NCBI GenBank assembly: GCA_029204225.1 | Contig: CM055093.1 | Coordinates: 30,451,777-30,515,776 of the forward strand | DNA from: Diphasiastrum complanatum | Taxonomy: Eukaryota; Streptophyta; Lycopodiopsida; Lycopodiales; Lycopodiaceae | Direction: 5' to 3' | Length of the DNA: 64,000 nucleotides | Part shown: one piece after another, positions 33,994 through 44,587 of the stretch | Position numbering within the stretch: position 1 is the first letter of the stretch | Layout: every line of letters begins with the position of its first letter | Notes under the pieces: generated by a model | Seen by the model: only the letters and a program-made list of their open reading frames with translations | The model's database searches: none | What the model was told of the DNA's origin: nothing | Made by a program: the position numbers and the translations under genes

Positions 33994-34665
33994 GTGTCTA
34001 ATATTGCTTCTACTAGTACTTCTACATCTATGAGGAATTCAGGTTCTGTTTTGCAAGTTGCTGATTTTCAGCCCATTGAATGGGTGATTGATAGTGGTGC
34101 TACTCGTCATATGACTTCTAGCAAAGAAGCATTCACTAAATTAGTGAAAGTGCAAAATGGAAGCAAGGTACAATGTGCAGATAATTCATCTTATTCTGTT
34201 CATGAAATTGGAATTGTAGCCATCATTTTGCCTAATGGTGAAGAAAAGTACATTTAGAATGTGCTTTATGTTTCGGGAATAAAAAAGAATCTTCTTTCGG
34301 TTTCAACTATGTTGAAGCAAGGACTAGTTGTTGAGTTCAAAGAAGATAAGTGTCTTGTCAAGGATCCTAAAAGATCTCTCTTGATTATTGTTTCGGGAAC
34401 AATGTATGCTGGCTTATTCATTATGGATACCTATGAGAGACAAATTCCCTCTATATGTCTTGTTGCTTCTATATCACAATCATTGGAGTTGGCTGAATTG
34501 TGGCACGCAAGGTTTGGACATCTCAACTTTGCAAGTTTGAAGAAGCTGAAGACATTTAATATGGTAGAAGATATTCCTACTATTGAGAGCCAGAAGGGCA
34601 TGTATGCGAGGGGTGCATACTTGGAAAGTTTCAAAGGAAACCTTTCCCAATTGATGGAACTATAA
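33994..34665 (+). pseudogene. Copia protease and GAG-pre-integrase region
   Basis: The aspartic protease motif is WVIDSGATRHMTS, with its catalytic Asp codon at 34090. PNGEEKYI is followed by an in-frame TAG at 34255-34257, then NVLYVSGIKKNLLSVSTMLK resumes in the same frame. The GAG-pre-integrase part has ELWHARFGHLNFASLKKLK. Farther on, where a CxxC..GK motif is expected, the sequence reads ESQKGMYARGAYLESF, so the zinc-binding cysteines are lost. The frame ends at 34663-34665. Confidence 0.88.
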
Positions 34666-34685
34666 GGGTTCTTGATTAATTTGAT

Positions 34686-35099
34686 TTGGTTCATAGTGAT
34701 GTTTGTGGTCCAATGAGGACTGAATCAATGAGGACCGAATCCATTGGAAAGTGCATCTATTTTGTGACTTTTATCGATGACTTTTCTCGTTTTACATGGA
34801 TCTATCCTATGAAGGCTAAATCAGAAGTTTTTCAACATTTCAAAGATTTTCTAGCAATGGTGGAAAATCAGTTTGGGCACTCTTTGAAGATCCTACGCAC
34901 CGATCGAGGAGGGGAATACATCAAGAGTACGTTCAGTGCATTTCTTCGAGAAAAGGGAATTCTACATCAAATGACAACTCCCTATACGCCTCAACAAAAT
35001 GGTGTTGCCGAGCGAAAGAATCGCACACTTATGGAGATGGCCGTTGCATGCTCAAAGCAAAGGGGCTGCCTCACAAGTTTTGGGCTGAAGCGGTTATAA
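34686..35099 (+). pseudogene. Copia integrase core
   Basis: Integrase joins element cDNA to the target. The DDE core is present: first Asp in VHSDVCGPM, second in LRTDRGGEY, Glu in GVAERKNRT, with FVTFIDDFSRFTW and TPYTPQQNG between them. A short duplication MRTESMRTES sits after the first motif (34716-34745). Near 35045 a frameshift moves the reading to the next block, where KFWAEAVITATYISNRCPTK continues the domain. It is inactive because the frame is broken. Confidence 0.9.
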
Positions 35100-35480
35100 C
35101 GGCAACATACATAAGCAATCGTTGTCCTACTAAAGCATTGAAAGTATTAACTCCTTATGAAGTTTGGTATGGTAAGAAGCCTTCAATCTCTTTTCGCATT
35201 CTTGGTTGTACGGCTTATGCTTTTGTTCCGGATAAACTTCGTACAAAGCTTGAGGATAAAGGAGTTAAATGCAATCAACCAGTTTTGAACTGCCAAACAC
35301 CATCATCAAGAACCACCCATTGTTGCTCAAAATCAGCCTGTAGGAACTGTTGGACAGCAAGGACCAGTTTTGGAAGATCTTGGACAGCCAAGTGCAGTCT
35401 CGGAAGATCTTGGACAGCAAATTGCAAGAAGAGACATGGCTGTTGCACAGCCCAAAACAGTCCCACGGTGGCTGTTGTCG
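35048..35480 (+). pseudogene. Copia integrase C-terminal region with internal deletion
   Basis: FWAEAVITATYISNRCPTKA, then YEVWYGKKPSISFRILGCTA and DKLRTKLEDKGVKC are typical. The expected IFVGYS... segment and following linker are missing, and the sequence passes at about 35272 into a stretch with repeated GGAAGATCTTGGACAGC words (about 35370 and 35401), a degenerate local duplication in the linker. Confidence 0.8.
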
Positions 35481-35599
35481 ACTTTGTGGGATAGCAAAGT
35501 AAGTTCATTTTATCATGGAAAGACACGTGCCTCTACAAAATCAGTGGACTATGCTGATTTTTCAGATTTTGCTCTTACATCTCATGGAGACGTTGCGGA

Positions 35600-37132
35600 A
35601 GAACCTGTTTTTTATGAGCAGGCCAAGGGAGTAAAATGTTGGGAGGATGCGATGCAAGATGAGTATGACTCACTCACGAAGAACCAGATTTGGGTTCTTG
35701 TTGATCTTCCTCATGAGAAAAAGGCATTGGTTTTAAATGGGTATACAAAATCAAGTATAAGGCAGATGGTACCATTGAAAGGTACAAGGCAAGGCTTGTT
35801 GCCAAAGGCTATGCTCAGCAAAAGGGGATTGATTATGAGGAGACTTTTTCTCCTACTGCTCGGATGACTACCGTGAGGGTAGTAACCTCTTTGGCTGCCC
35901 ATTTTGGTTAGCGTTTGTGGCAACTTGACAAAACGACAACATTCCTCAATGGTGATCTCAATGAGGAAGTGTACCTTCAACAACCTGCTGGTGTTTTGGT
36001 TGAAGGCCAAGAAGATAAAGTTTGTCTTCTCAAGAAGGCACTTTATGGACTGAAGCAAGCCCCGAGGATGTGGTATCAAAAGATACATGCCTATTTTTGT
36101 GATCGTGAGTTTACTAATAATCCTAGCGAATCTACTCTTTATGTCAAGCATACTTCAGATTATATCATCATTATTTTGTTTTATGTTGATGATATTATTA
36201 TTACGGGAAGTAATGAGCAGCAGATTGATGCCGTAATACTTGATCTTGGAATGGTTTTTGAAACCTCAGATTTAGGCCTATTGCACTTTTATCCTAGTCT
36301 TGAATTTGTACAAGAAGGGGCTGGAATTTTCATCTCTCAAGAACGCTACATTGGGCAGATTTTGAAGCGGTTCAAGATGGAAGATTGCAAGCCAGTTGCT
36401 ACACCTATGGAGACAGGCCTGAAATTAAGTAGTCAAGATGATGGTGAACCATTTGATACTACTTTATATTGTCAAGCTATTGGCTATCTCATATACCTAT
36501 GTGATTCAAGACCAGACATTTCTTATAGTGTCTCATTCATGAGTCAATTCATGCATGCCCCGATGACATCAGATTGGAAAGCGTTGAAGAGGATCTTTCG
36601 AAGAACAAAAAGTCATGGACTGGTTTTTCCTGCTTGTGATGATGCATGTTTGGTTGGTTTTAGTGACTCGGATTGGGGTGGAGATCAAGACACTAGACGC
36701 TCTACAAGTGGACATTGCTTTTTCTATGGAAATTCTGCAATTTCTTGGTCAAGTAAAAAGCAGCCCACTGTTGCTACTTCTTCTAGTGAGGCGGAATATA
36801 GAGCGATATTTTCAGCCACAACGGAGTGTTTATGGCTGAGAAGACTACTTGTTGACATGAAATTTGGCGAGCCCTCAGCCACTCTTATCTTGAGTGATAG
36901 TCAAAGTGCTATTGCCATTGCATGGAATCCTGTTTTTCATGCAAGGACGAAGCACATCGAGATCCATTATCACTTTGTTCAGGAGAGACTTCATGATGGC
37001 GACATTTTACTTGAGTATTGTCCTACAGAGGATAATATTGCGAACCTCTTCACTAAGGCATTGCCTAGAGTGAGATTTGAAGCTTTACGCAAAGCTTTAA
37101 ATTTAATACCACGTGTTGGTTTTACTACATAG
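35600..37132 (+). pseudogene. Copia reverse transcriptase and RNase H
   Basis: Reverse transcriptase copies element RNA into DNA; RNase H removes the template. WEDAMQDEYDSLTKNQIW starts the RT in one frame. After a frameshift near 35735 the [20 protein letters not shown] block appears, then a TAG at 35909-35911 (TGG expected). The last long frame (35915-37132) carries TTFLNGDLNEEVYLQQP, YGLKQAPRMWYQ and the catalytic YVDD at 36182-36193. RNase H follows with FSDSDWGG, TSSSEAEYRA and ILSDSQSA acidic residues and ARTKHIEIHYHFV. LLHFYPSLEF replaces the usual LxYFLGIE. The stop is at 37130-37132, 30 bp before the purine tract. Confidence 0.92.
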
Positions 37133-37169
37133 AGAAGATTTCAGTTTTTCCATTGTCATTTAAGGAGGG

Positions 37170-37326
37170 TGTTAGAAATAAATGACTATGCTAAAGTTAA
37201 TCCATAGGTTACTTTCACCCAAAAGGTCAAGATTTGTGTAACCATGGGTATTTAGTTATTTAGGCCATCTTAAGTTTGTCTTAAGTTCAGTTGGACCCAA
37301 TCTTGGTCATGTACTGACTCGTGGGT
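37170..37326 (+). repeat. Right LTR of the 32-37 kb copia element, truncated
   Basis: Starts TGTTAGAAATAAATGAC directly after AAGGAGGG and matches the left LTR to GTGGGT near 37326, after which the sequence is unrelated. About 250 bp, including the CA end, are missing. Confidence 0.88.
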
Positions 37327-37999
37327 TTCAGCTTGTCTATGGGAAGTAGTTTGTCAAGAGCTTCTTAAACACTTATTGTGCAACTTTTGTGTGCATAACG
37401 CAAATACAAGTGAGGTATCAACTTCAATACATATTCCATTGACAATCGAACATTTGTTGCAAACATACCATGAGGAGCCACATACATTTCCTCCATTGTT
37501 CATTGTGGGATGTGAATCAAAGCATTGACCTATTTCCAAGCACATGTCCCATTTCTAGAAAATACAATCTAGTGCTCCACACCTGGGATGTCCTCATGGA
37601 GTATTCTAACTAATACACATGAAGTCCTCATGTTCCTTTGATTAACCGCCCATTTGCAGAGTCTATTCCTCATTTTGCCACATCCCAACCCAAAGATGCT
37701 TCCCCTCTCGCAATATTACTCCACAAGAGAGTTATTTTTGTATAAACTTTTAGGTGCAAAGCCTCTTATGAAAAGCTCAAGACCTTATTGACTACTACTC
37801 TTGTTTGTGTCTTTCAAAAATTTACGCATTTTGCTATTGAAACTGGTGGAGGTTCTACAGGAATTGTGCCATCCTTCGTCAAGAACGAGGTTTCATCACT
37901 TAGGGATCCAAAAAACTTCTATCCTATGTACTCTCCAAACAAGATAACACATTAGCAACCACACTCAATAGGTCGATACATGCAATGCTTGGTAAATGA
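37327..37999. other. Unassigned sequence
   Basis: No domain is recognised. The minus-strand frame at 37545-37354 has several cysteines (CNKCSIVNGIC) but no supporting context. Confidence 0.3.
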
Positions 38000-38728
38000 A
38001 AAGGAACTTCTTGCCCTTATGTATGCCTCAAAAAAGTCGAGATACTACCTATATCAAAAAAGCTTTTGATCTTTAAATTGACCAATAGTCTCTTTGTTAC
38101 CTACAGACCAACAGAGACATTAGGATCGTAAGTTTGATGGTTGCAAATTCTTCAAGCGTTTCAAGTAATGATGTAGTTCATGTGTTTGAAGATCATTACA
38201 CCAAAGCTCATAGTTGTGCTGTGCTAAGCTCTCCAAGCTCCTCAAGAAACCAAGTAGCTAATGAAAGAATGAATCTCCTCCCATTTATAGGTAATCTCTT
38301 AAGCTAGCTACATGTTATCCTTGTCCTAGGACACATGGCATCCATGCATGGATAGCTAATCCATGTAGGCTGGCCAAAAATCCCCATGCTCTGTCGTGCC
38401 TAAGTGGCCCTCTGGTCCACTCCAACCTCCAACCAACTGACCCTAGCCATTGCCCGTTGCACTTCATGGGTTGACTTGGTAAGTTAGTTGCACATCAGAT
38501 CTACACACCTCACCGCACGACTTGCACCATGTGTGTACTCACGGGTACAATGACGCACCCAATGACCTATAATATCGTTGGGTGCGTAGATTGGGGTGTG
38601 AGTCGTGCCCGCTACTAGCAGTCACCTATTCACTTGTCGTGGATTGTGCCTCACCATTGCCGGCGGTCACCTGACCTCCTTGGCCACTGGTCCTTCTCAT
38701 ATGTTAGGGCCACAATTGGGGCCTAACA
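38000..38728 (-). repeat. Candidate LTR in minus orientation
   Basis: On the minus strand, sequence from 38728 starts TGTTAGGCCCCAATTGTGG and has a TATA-like TATAAAT at 38289-38283 followed by GGGAGGAGATTC, the arrangement of a plant LTR promoter. The outer 27 bp (38702-38728) are an imperfect palindrome. Neither the CA end nor a second copy was found, so this may be a solo or partial LTR. Confidence 0.35.
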
Positions 38729-40026
38729 GTAGTAGCATCATCATCCCATCAAGTCTACTCCCTTGTTGACAAGCAACTTCATCACTACGGAACCTAACGT
38801 ATACCCAACAACTTATGGCTGTTGCAAGTCACTTATTTCTCTTTTTTTAGTGACCATTTTAGATTCTAAAAATCCTTTACTTGCCTCAGATCCCATTTCT
38901 ATGGGCCTAGTATGAAAAAGGACTCACTCTAGTTGATTATATTTTGTGTGTTTAAGAATACTTACTTCAAAGGCAAACACTCGTCTCACTAGCCCATTCC
39001 TCACAATCAACGGATAAACTTCTCACTGATCCAGACACCTTGTTCACATTCAAGTTCTAAACCAAGTTGATGTTCATAATACATATTCACACATGCAGAA
39101 AACAATCCCAGTTAAGAACTTTTTCTGAGAGCTCTTGGCTGCCATGCAAGGAGGAAGTAACTGAGAGAAACTCGTGGATATAACTCTCATAGAGATAACC
39201 CTTTTTGGAATATGCAAGAACCAAACTTGCTTCCACGCTGAAAGGCTTAAAATCTGGTTCCAAAGGGCAAAGATTTGTCCTTCCATTTTCAATTAAAATC
39301 TATTTCTAGACAGTCAATGAGAGGGATTCTGAATCTTTTAGCAGCTAAAGAGTTCTTTTGAACATTAATAAATTTTCCTTGAGGCAAGGGCTACTTAGAT
39401 AATTTTTGGTCCTAGACTGTGTGTCTGAGAAAATTGAATGAGCATGTGATATAGACTCCCATACGACTTTACTTACAGCTTGCTTAACTGGACAATCTCT
39501 AAACATGTCACACAGAATTGACACTATTTCGCTCATGAATATTTAGATATTTTCAGGGAGATTTTTGGGGTTTATGATCGACTTCTTAACCTGGCAAGCT
39601 CGGTGCCCTAACCTTAAGTTGCAGGAACTCTACAACATCAGAAATTTCGTATAGCAGGTGATGCCCAGGAAGTCACTTCCACAGCATGGCCAATCTATGC
39701 AATCCTCTAATCTGCCAGGATGGTCAGTGCCAGATTTGGCCTGCCGCCCACTGGTATGTCTTGGCTCCCTAATCAACTTTCTGAACGTTTATGCAGTTTC
39801 ACCTCAATTCCACGATTCTTTGAAGTCTATTTTTGTAGACTGATTATGCAACTATGTTTTCAATAACGGGAAGTAGAAAGCCCTTACGTGCCCCTTTCAC
39901 GAAATAATTTAACTAGAAATTATAGGAATCCGTCTGATGGAGTATCATAACTGGAAGTGAAAATTGGAGTTTCCAAATAGAAAATGCCAATGCGACACAG
40001 TGACAGTGACTAAGAACAAGAACAAG
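38729..40026. other. Unassigned sequence
   Basis: Minus-strand frames at 39536-39345 (ending near a GTAAGT) and a plus frame at 39658-39843 have no recognisable domain. No gene is supported. Confidence 0.3.
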
Positions 40027-40215
40027 CTACCGTGATGAAGCCAAAATGCAGCAAAACAACAAATGAAAAGCTGCAAACCTGCGATCCCAGATGAGAAAGC
40101 CTACTGCTGCTGCCGATTGCGTTGAAGCAAAGCATGAAACAGCTCTCCTCGCAGCAGAGAAACGAGATCCAACGTCAGAGATTGCTACCATCAAAATATA
40201 GATTTTCTCAAGCAT
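40027..40215 (-). CDS. Weak candidate first exon, possible organelle-targeted N-terminus
   Basis: ATG at 40215 or 40194 starts a frame rich in Ser, Ala and Arg and poor in acidic residues (SRFSAARRAVSCFASTQSAA, then VGFLIWDRR). This composition suits a mitochondrial or plastid presequence. A plausible donor CGCAG|GTTTGC lies at about 40082. Local base composition is GC-richer than the flanks. No product is recognised and no second exon was located, so it could be chance. Confidence 0.28.
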   Translation of the reverse strand: MLEKIYILMVAISDVGSRFSAARRAVSCFASTQSAAAVGFLIWDRRFAAFHLLFCCILASSR

Positions 40216-41438
40216 ACAGGCTTAATGGGAGCATCTACCCTCCTTTTTTGTTTTTTTTTTAAGTGAAAAAAATGGAGATGGCTGCCAGATTAGAATATGT
40301 GGGAGAAAAAAGATTATTTTAGACTCAACTTTCGCTCGAAGGTGCTTGAAAAAAAAAAGTTTTACAATAAAAGCTAGGAAGGTGCTTGCAAAAAAAAAGT
40401 TTTACAATAAAAAATAAAAAATTTTACATTGTAGGAGGACTCATCCTCGGGCAATTCCGCTCGGGGAAGGGCGTGCGCCCTCTGGCTACTACCCTTCCTA
40501 GGCATCATGACTTCAAAGGGTGTTGCCTCCCACCCTTAAATATTTGAGCCGTGGTTTAATATATTTGTAGATCGTATTCCTAAGCTTAACCCATGGCCCA
40601 CTCTCATCCTAACGCTTCAACAATGGTCTAAGCTAGAGTGTATTCCGTTGTTGGTCAGGCATTGGTTTTTTTTTTTTGGTTCTCAACCTGATTTTAGAGA
40701 CTCTAATTGGCGGGTATGCTATTTTTCAAGAGTCGGCTTTTATGTAGAATCGGCGACTATGCTCTTTCGTAAGGACCAAGAACAGTCAAGTCCTTTTAAG
40801 CCATGGATTGAGTTTGAGAACCGAACTACCCGTACAGGGGGTATAACCCCATTATCATTTGACCTTACAGAGAATTTAAAAAAATCAAAGATTTCTTACA
40901 AGGGAGGTAATTAATAAATGATCAATGAGGGCACTGATTGTGAAATAGAGTGTTTTTTTTTTAAATTGTTCAAGTCTGAAGTTTGATTTTGTGCAAGTTT
41001 AAAATCTTGTAGGCATTGAAGAGTTTTAGTTTTTTTGTGAGTAGTCGATAAGTGGATGAATGTTTAAATATTGTGCACTTGGACTTCTTTTTTATTGATT
41101 CCATATGTGTTCTGATAAATATTTGGCTTTATAAGTGGGAGAACGTTAATATAGTGTGCACCAAAAATTTTATGAACAATTTCCACATAAGGATTTATTT
41201 TGGGTCATATGGGAGCGAAAGTGTAACTTTTGTGCATAATAAATGTTGGTCAAATTGTTTAAACATTTATTACTGTGTAACTTTTCAAATATAAATATGT
41301 ATAATTGTAATCATTATTTGTAAAAATATATATATGTTGAGAACTTGATAAAGAACCTAGCAGTTTTTGATAAAGTAATAACCGACAAATTGAGAACCGA
41401 CAAGATTTATTTTGTAATATATTATTGAGAACGACTAG
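40216..41438. other. Unassigned sequence with a small duplication
   Basis: GAAGGTGCTTGAAAAAAAAAAG is repeated within 50 bp (about 40337 and 40378). A GC-rich patch lies at 40435-40520. An 88-residue frame at 40648-40914 has no known motif. Confidence 0.3.
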
Positions 41439-41815
41439 TGTTGGATTATTCTACTATCATGAGTGATTCATCCGAATAATTGATCTCTAATCTACATCCA
41501 TTCATTATCCACTTCTGCAGTTTTATTTGTGTTTCTACACAATCTGCAAAAATACTCGAGAATTGCTCAACAGGTGGCTCCAACATATCGAATGACTCCG
41601 ACGAAAGTCGAAGGAGTTGAACATGTCGAAGGATGATAATTATTGTTCCACCTGATATGAAGCTAAAGACTTGCCTTAACTACTTTGCAAGTAAATTTTC
41701 GGGAAGTCCTAACTGGATGGATGACAACGCATACGGCTAACTGCCGATTGCGATCTACGACCTGATTAGCTGTCCTAATCTGCGTCTTAAATGGTCTGTA
41801 GAAAAAACCTTTCTG
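41439..41815 (+). repeat. LTR fragment in plus orientation, same family as 59857
   Basis: Starts TGTTGGATTATTCTACTA as at 59857 and 63572, and shares GGAAGTCCTAACTGGATGGATG (about 41701) with GAAGTCCTAACTGGATGGATG near 60210. It is diverged and ends near 41815, close to the truncated minus-strand copia copy. No purine tract precedes it, so it is a 5' or solo LTR part. Confidence 0.6.
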
Positions 41816-41927
41816 GCCCTTCGCGATTTAAAAAAAAATTGCTATCACAGATTAGATTCTGGAGTCAACCTCCATATCCTGTTGTCATTGGGATTCAAAG
41901 TATTTGGTGGGCAAATGTTTTTAAACG

Positions 41928-42250
41928 TGTATGTCTTTTTCGATAACTCCATTGAGATATGCTGTCTGTACATCCATTTGATGTATTTCCAAATCTGTTG
42001 CAGCAGCAAACGATAATAAAAGTCAAATAGAAGAATGCTTGACCACTGGACTGAAGGTCTCAGCATAATCGACGTTGTATACTTGAGAAAATCCTCTGAC
42101 GACAAGTCGGGCTTTTCTTCTGTCGATGCTTTCGTCTGCTTTGTACTTGACTTTGAAAATCCATTTGCAATCAACTACGTTTCTTCTAGCAGGTAGTTTG
42201 ACAATCGTCCATGTCTGGTTCTTGATAAGAGATGAATACTCTTTATCCAT
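41928..42250 (-). pseudogene. Copia reverse transcriptase, N-terminal part
   Basis: MDKEYSSLIKNQTWTIVKLP starts the RT, then CKWIFKVKYKADESIDRRKA and RLVVRGFSQVYNVDYAETF. An in-frame TGA at 42025-42023 follows KHSSI, where the plus-strand relative has CGA (Arg): a single C-to-T change in a CpG. Beyond it, DVQTAYLNG-like sequence continues until the copy breaks off near 41928. The catalytic YVDD is not present. Confidence 0.88.
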
Positions 42251-42417
42251 AGTTTCTTTCCAGAGATCGGAATCGGGTTGACTGAGTGCTTCTTCAACAG
42301 TCGTCAGCTCCTGAACAAGGTAGGCTGCAGACTCATCGATATACCTAATAGGTGGTCTGCTAATTCTTGTCGATCTTCTGGGTGATAGAGGAAGTTGATC
42401 ATTTTCATCATACTGGA

Positions 42418-43091
42418 CTAAGGAACTTCGAAGTTCAATATGTCGGACGATTTAGACAAGTCGGCTACATGGGCTTTGCCTTTTCCCTTGAGGTCGATAA
42501 ATTGATCTTCGATGAAGATGACATCCCAGCTAGTGAATATCTTCAACTCGATAGGATCAAACAACTTGTAAGCTTGATCTAAAGTAGTGTAGCTGATGAA
42601 AATACATTTGATACTCTGAAAGTCTAGTTTCTTCCTGAGATCATGAGGAATACGCGCATAAGCAATACATCCAAAAACTCGTAAGTTTGATAAAGAAGGT
42701 TTGGTACCTTTCCAAACTTTGAATGGTGTTTTGTCTGAGAGACCCTTAGTAGAACATATGTTTTGAATATAGTTTGTTGTTGATACAGCTTCAGCCCAGA
42801 AGGACTTCAAAAGTGACGCGTGTAATAATATGCACTTTGCCGATTCAACTAAGGTTCTGTTCTTTCTCTCAACAAGACCATTTGACTGAGGCAAATAGGA
42901 GGTAATGTATTGTTGCTCAATGTCATTGTTAAGGCAGTACTCATTGAATTCAGTGGAGATGTATTCTCCCCCGTTGTCGGACCTCAGTGCTTTGATTCGT
43001 TTGTCAGTTTGATTTTCTACATGCTCTTTGAATTGTCTGAACTTAATGAAAGCCTCTGATTTCTGCTTAATGAAGTAAACAACTATCCTTT
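42418..43091 (-). pseudogene. Copia integrase core and C-terminus
   Basis: Right to left: KQKSEAFIKFRQFKEHVE, ALRSDNGGEYISTEF with the second catalytic Asp, then PQSNGLVERKNRTLVESAK with the catalytic Glu. After these come KSFWAEAVSTTNYIQN, TPFKVWKGTKPSLSNLRVFG and IFISYTTLDQAYKLFDP. A frameshift near 43092 separates this from the upstream frame. The last about 20 residues (KGKGKAHVADLSKSSDILNF) are shared with the 62-kb copy. Confidence 0.88.
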
Positions 43092-43952
43092 TTAGAATTC
43101 GTCAATAAAGGTAATAAAGTACTTTGCATCTAGCAATGATGGAGCTTGCATAGGTCCACATGTATTTGAATGAACAACATCTAAAAGACCTTTTGTTGCA
43201 TGCCTATGACTCGATCTAAAAGAAATCCTAGTTTGCTTTCCAAGGATGCAGCTATGGCAGACAAGGAGATCGACTTTACCAGAAAGATAGTCGAGATCAA
43301 GTGCTAGAGATTGTCTAGACATGTTCGAAATAGATTCATAATTGAAGTGTCTTAAGTCATGATGCCATAGTAATGCTTTATTCACAAGAACAGAGATTTT
43401 CAAGACTTGACTAGAATCAGAATAACAATGTGCCAATCTATATAAGTATCCATGCCTCTTGCCGAATGCAAGGATCTTATTACTCCTATCGATAATTCTG
43501 CATTGATCAGACTCAAACTCCACCTTATGACCTAAATCTGTAATTCTACTTACTGATAACAGATTTGTAGAGAGTTTAGGAACATACAAGACTTTTGACA
43601 GTAGTTTGAATTGATCATGTTGGAATCTTAATCTTACAGTACCTTCACCTTCGATAGTGTGAGTGCTATCATCACCAAGACGAACATACTTCTTTGTGTT
43701 GTAAGGCGTGTAGGAATGGAAAATCTCACGATGATTGGTCACATGTTGAGTAGCTCCAGAATCTAGAAACCACGAATCATCCAAATTCGCGTATTTGTCT
43801 TTAACCATAAAAGCGCCTTCGTCCATTTTGACTTCAGGATATGCTGTAACTGTATTTGCTTGTTGATCAGGTTGCTTGGCTGCATTCTTCGCTTTGAGAA
43901 TTTGGCAATCCTGGATCTCATGGTTATTGTGCTTGCAATACCTGCAAAACAT
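43092..43952 (-). pseudogene. Copia nucleocapsid, protease and GAG-pre-integrase frame
   Basis: A 286-codon frame. MFCRYCKHNNHEIQDC is the zinc knuckle (C-x2-C-x4-H-x4-C). The protease motif is DDSWFLDSGATQHVTNH, intact. VLYVPKLSTNLLSVSRITDL follows, then the pre-integrase domain LLWHHDLRHFNYESISNMSR with CHSCILGKQTRISF. The integrase starts VVHSNTCGPMQAPSLL: the first catalytic Asp of the DDE triad is Asn here, while the 61-kb copy keeps HSD. Asp-to-Asn is one G-to-A change. The frame stops after TFIDEF. Confidence 0.9.
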
Positions 43953-44520
43953 CTTCTTTTTCGACGAATGTGGATTCGATGATTGTTCTTGAGTTTGAGT
44001 CGGTTTTTGATTCGTTGTAGACTGCTTGGAGCTTTTCTACTTCTGTCGTTTCGAGCTCTTATTGACATATAGAGCATGAGATGAAGAGGTTGATGAAGTG
44101 TCTTGACTTCTTCGATTATCGTCTTGCAGCAACATAGTGATAACTCTAGTAAGAGTTAAATCTGAGTGTGTCGTAATGATCATCACCCAGTTCTCATATA
44201 ATCATTGTTCAACATCTTGAGTGTGAAGAATTTCCTTCGAAGATGCAACTTGGTAGTTACGTCTCTTACATCATATAGTGAACTCAGGATGTCCCAAACT
44301 TCTTTCAAAGTTTTGGCGTCAGCTACATGGCCAATCTGAGTATCTGATATATTGAGGATAATAAGCACAAAAGCTTTACCATCCTTCGATTTCCATTTTG
44401 AGTCTTATGTGTCGTCTTCAGGCTTTGCTTCGATACCTGTAACAACATCCCACAACTCGTTGGCGATTAGCAAGGTCTTCATCTTAAATTTCCATAAATG
44501 CAATTGGATCCATTCAGCTT
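43953..44520 (-). pseudogene. Copia gag, N-terminal part
   Basis: Several broken frames. LIILNISDTQIGHVADAKTL, KEVWDILSSLYDVRDVTTKL and HLRRKFFTLKMLNNDY (44368-44183) match gag of the 9.8-kb element closely. Upstream LWKFKMKTL-like residues (about 44480) are in another frame. The downstream linker is basic (SIRARNDRSRKA). Confidence 0.82.
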
Positions 44521-44575
44521 GTCTGCAATAAGACCGGCTTTACTTTGAGAATCCATAGGCCTTGAAGAATCAAGG

Positions 44576-44587
44576 CTCTGATACCAT
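44576..44587 (-). promoter_or_regulatory. Copia primer binding site
   Basis: The minus strand reads TGGTATCAGAGC directly after the LTR end CCAACA: a perfect match to the initiator Met-tRNA complement. Confidence 0.94.

Larger units (their letters stand above)
31927..37326 (+). mobile_element. Ty1/copia element, nearly complete but dead
   Basis: Layout: left LTR 31927-32335, primer binding site at 32336, gag from 33049, protease, integrase, reverse transcriptase and RNase H to a stop at 37132, purine tract AAGGAGGG (37162-37169), then a right LTR from 37170 that stops matching near 37326. The domain order gag-PR-INT-RT-RH defines copia. The polyprotein is broken by at least four frameshifts and by stops at 34255 and 35909, and about 250 bp of the right LTR are gone. 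The leader between primer site and gag is unusually long (about 700 bp). Right-LTR loss prevents detection of a target duplication. Confidence 0.93.

Noticed and set aside
39658-39843. Plus-strand 61-residue frame as a small gene
   Set aside because: No domain, no splice or promoter context, and composition like the surroundings.
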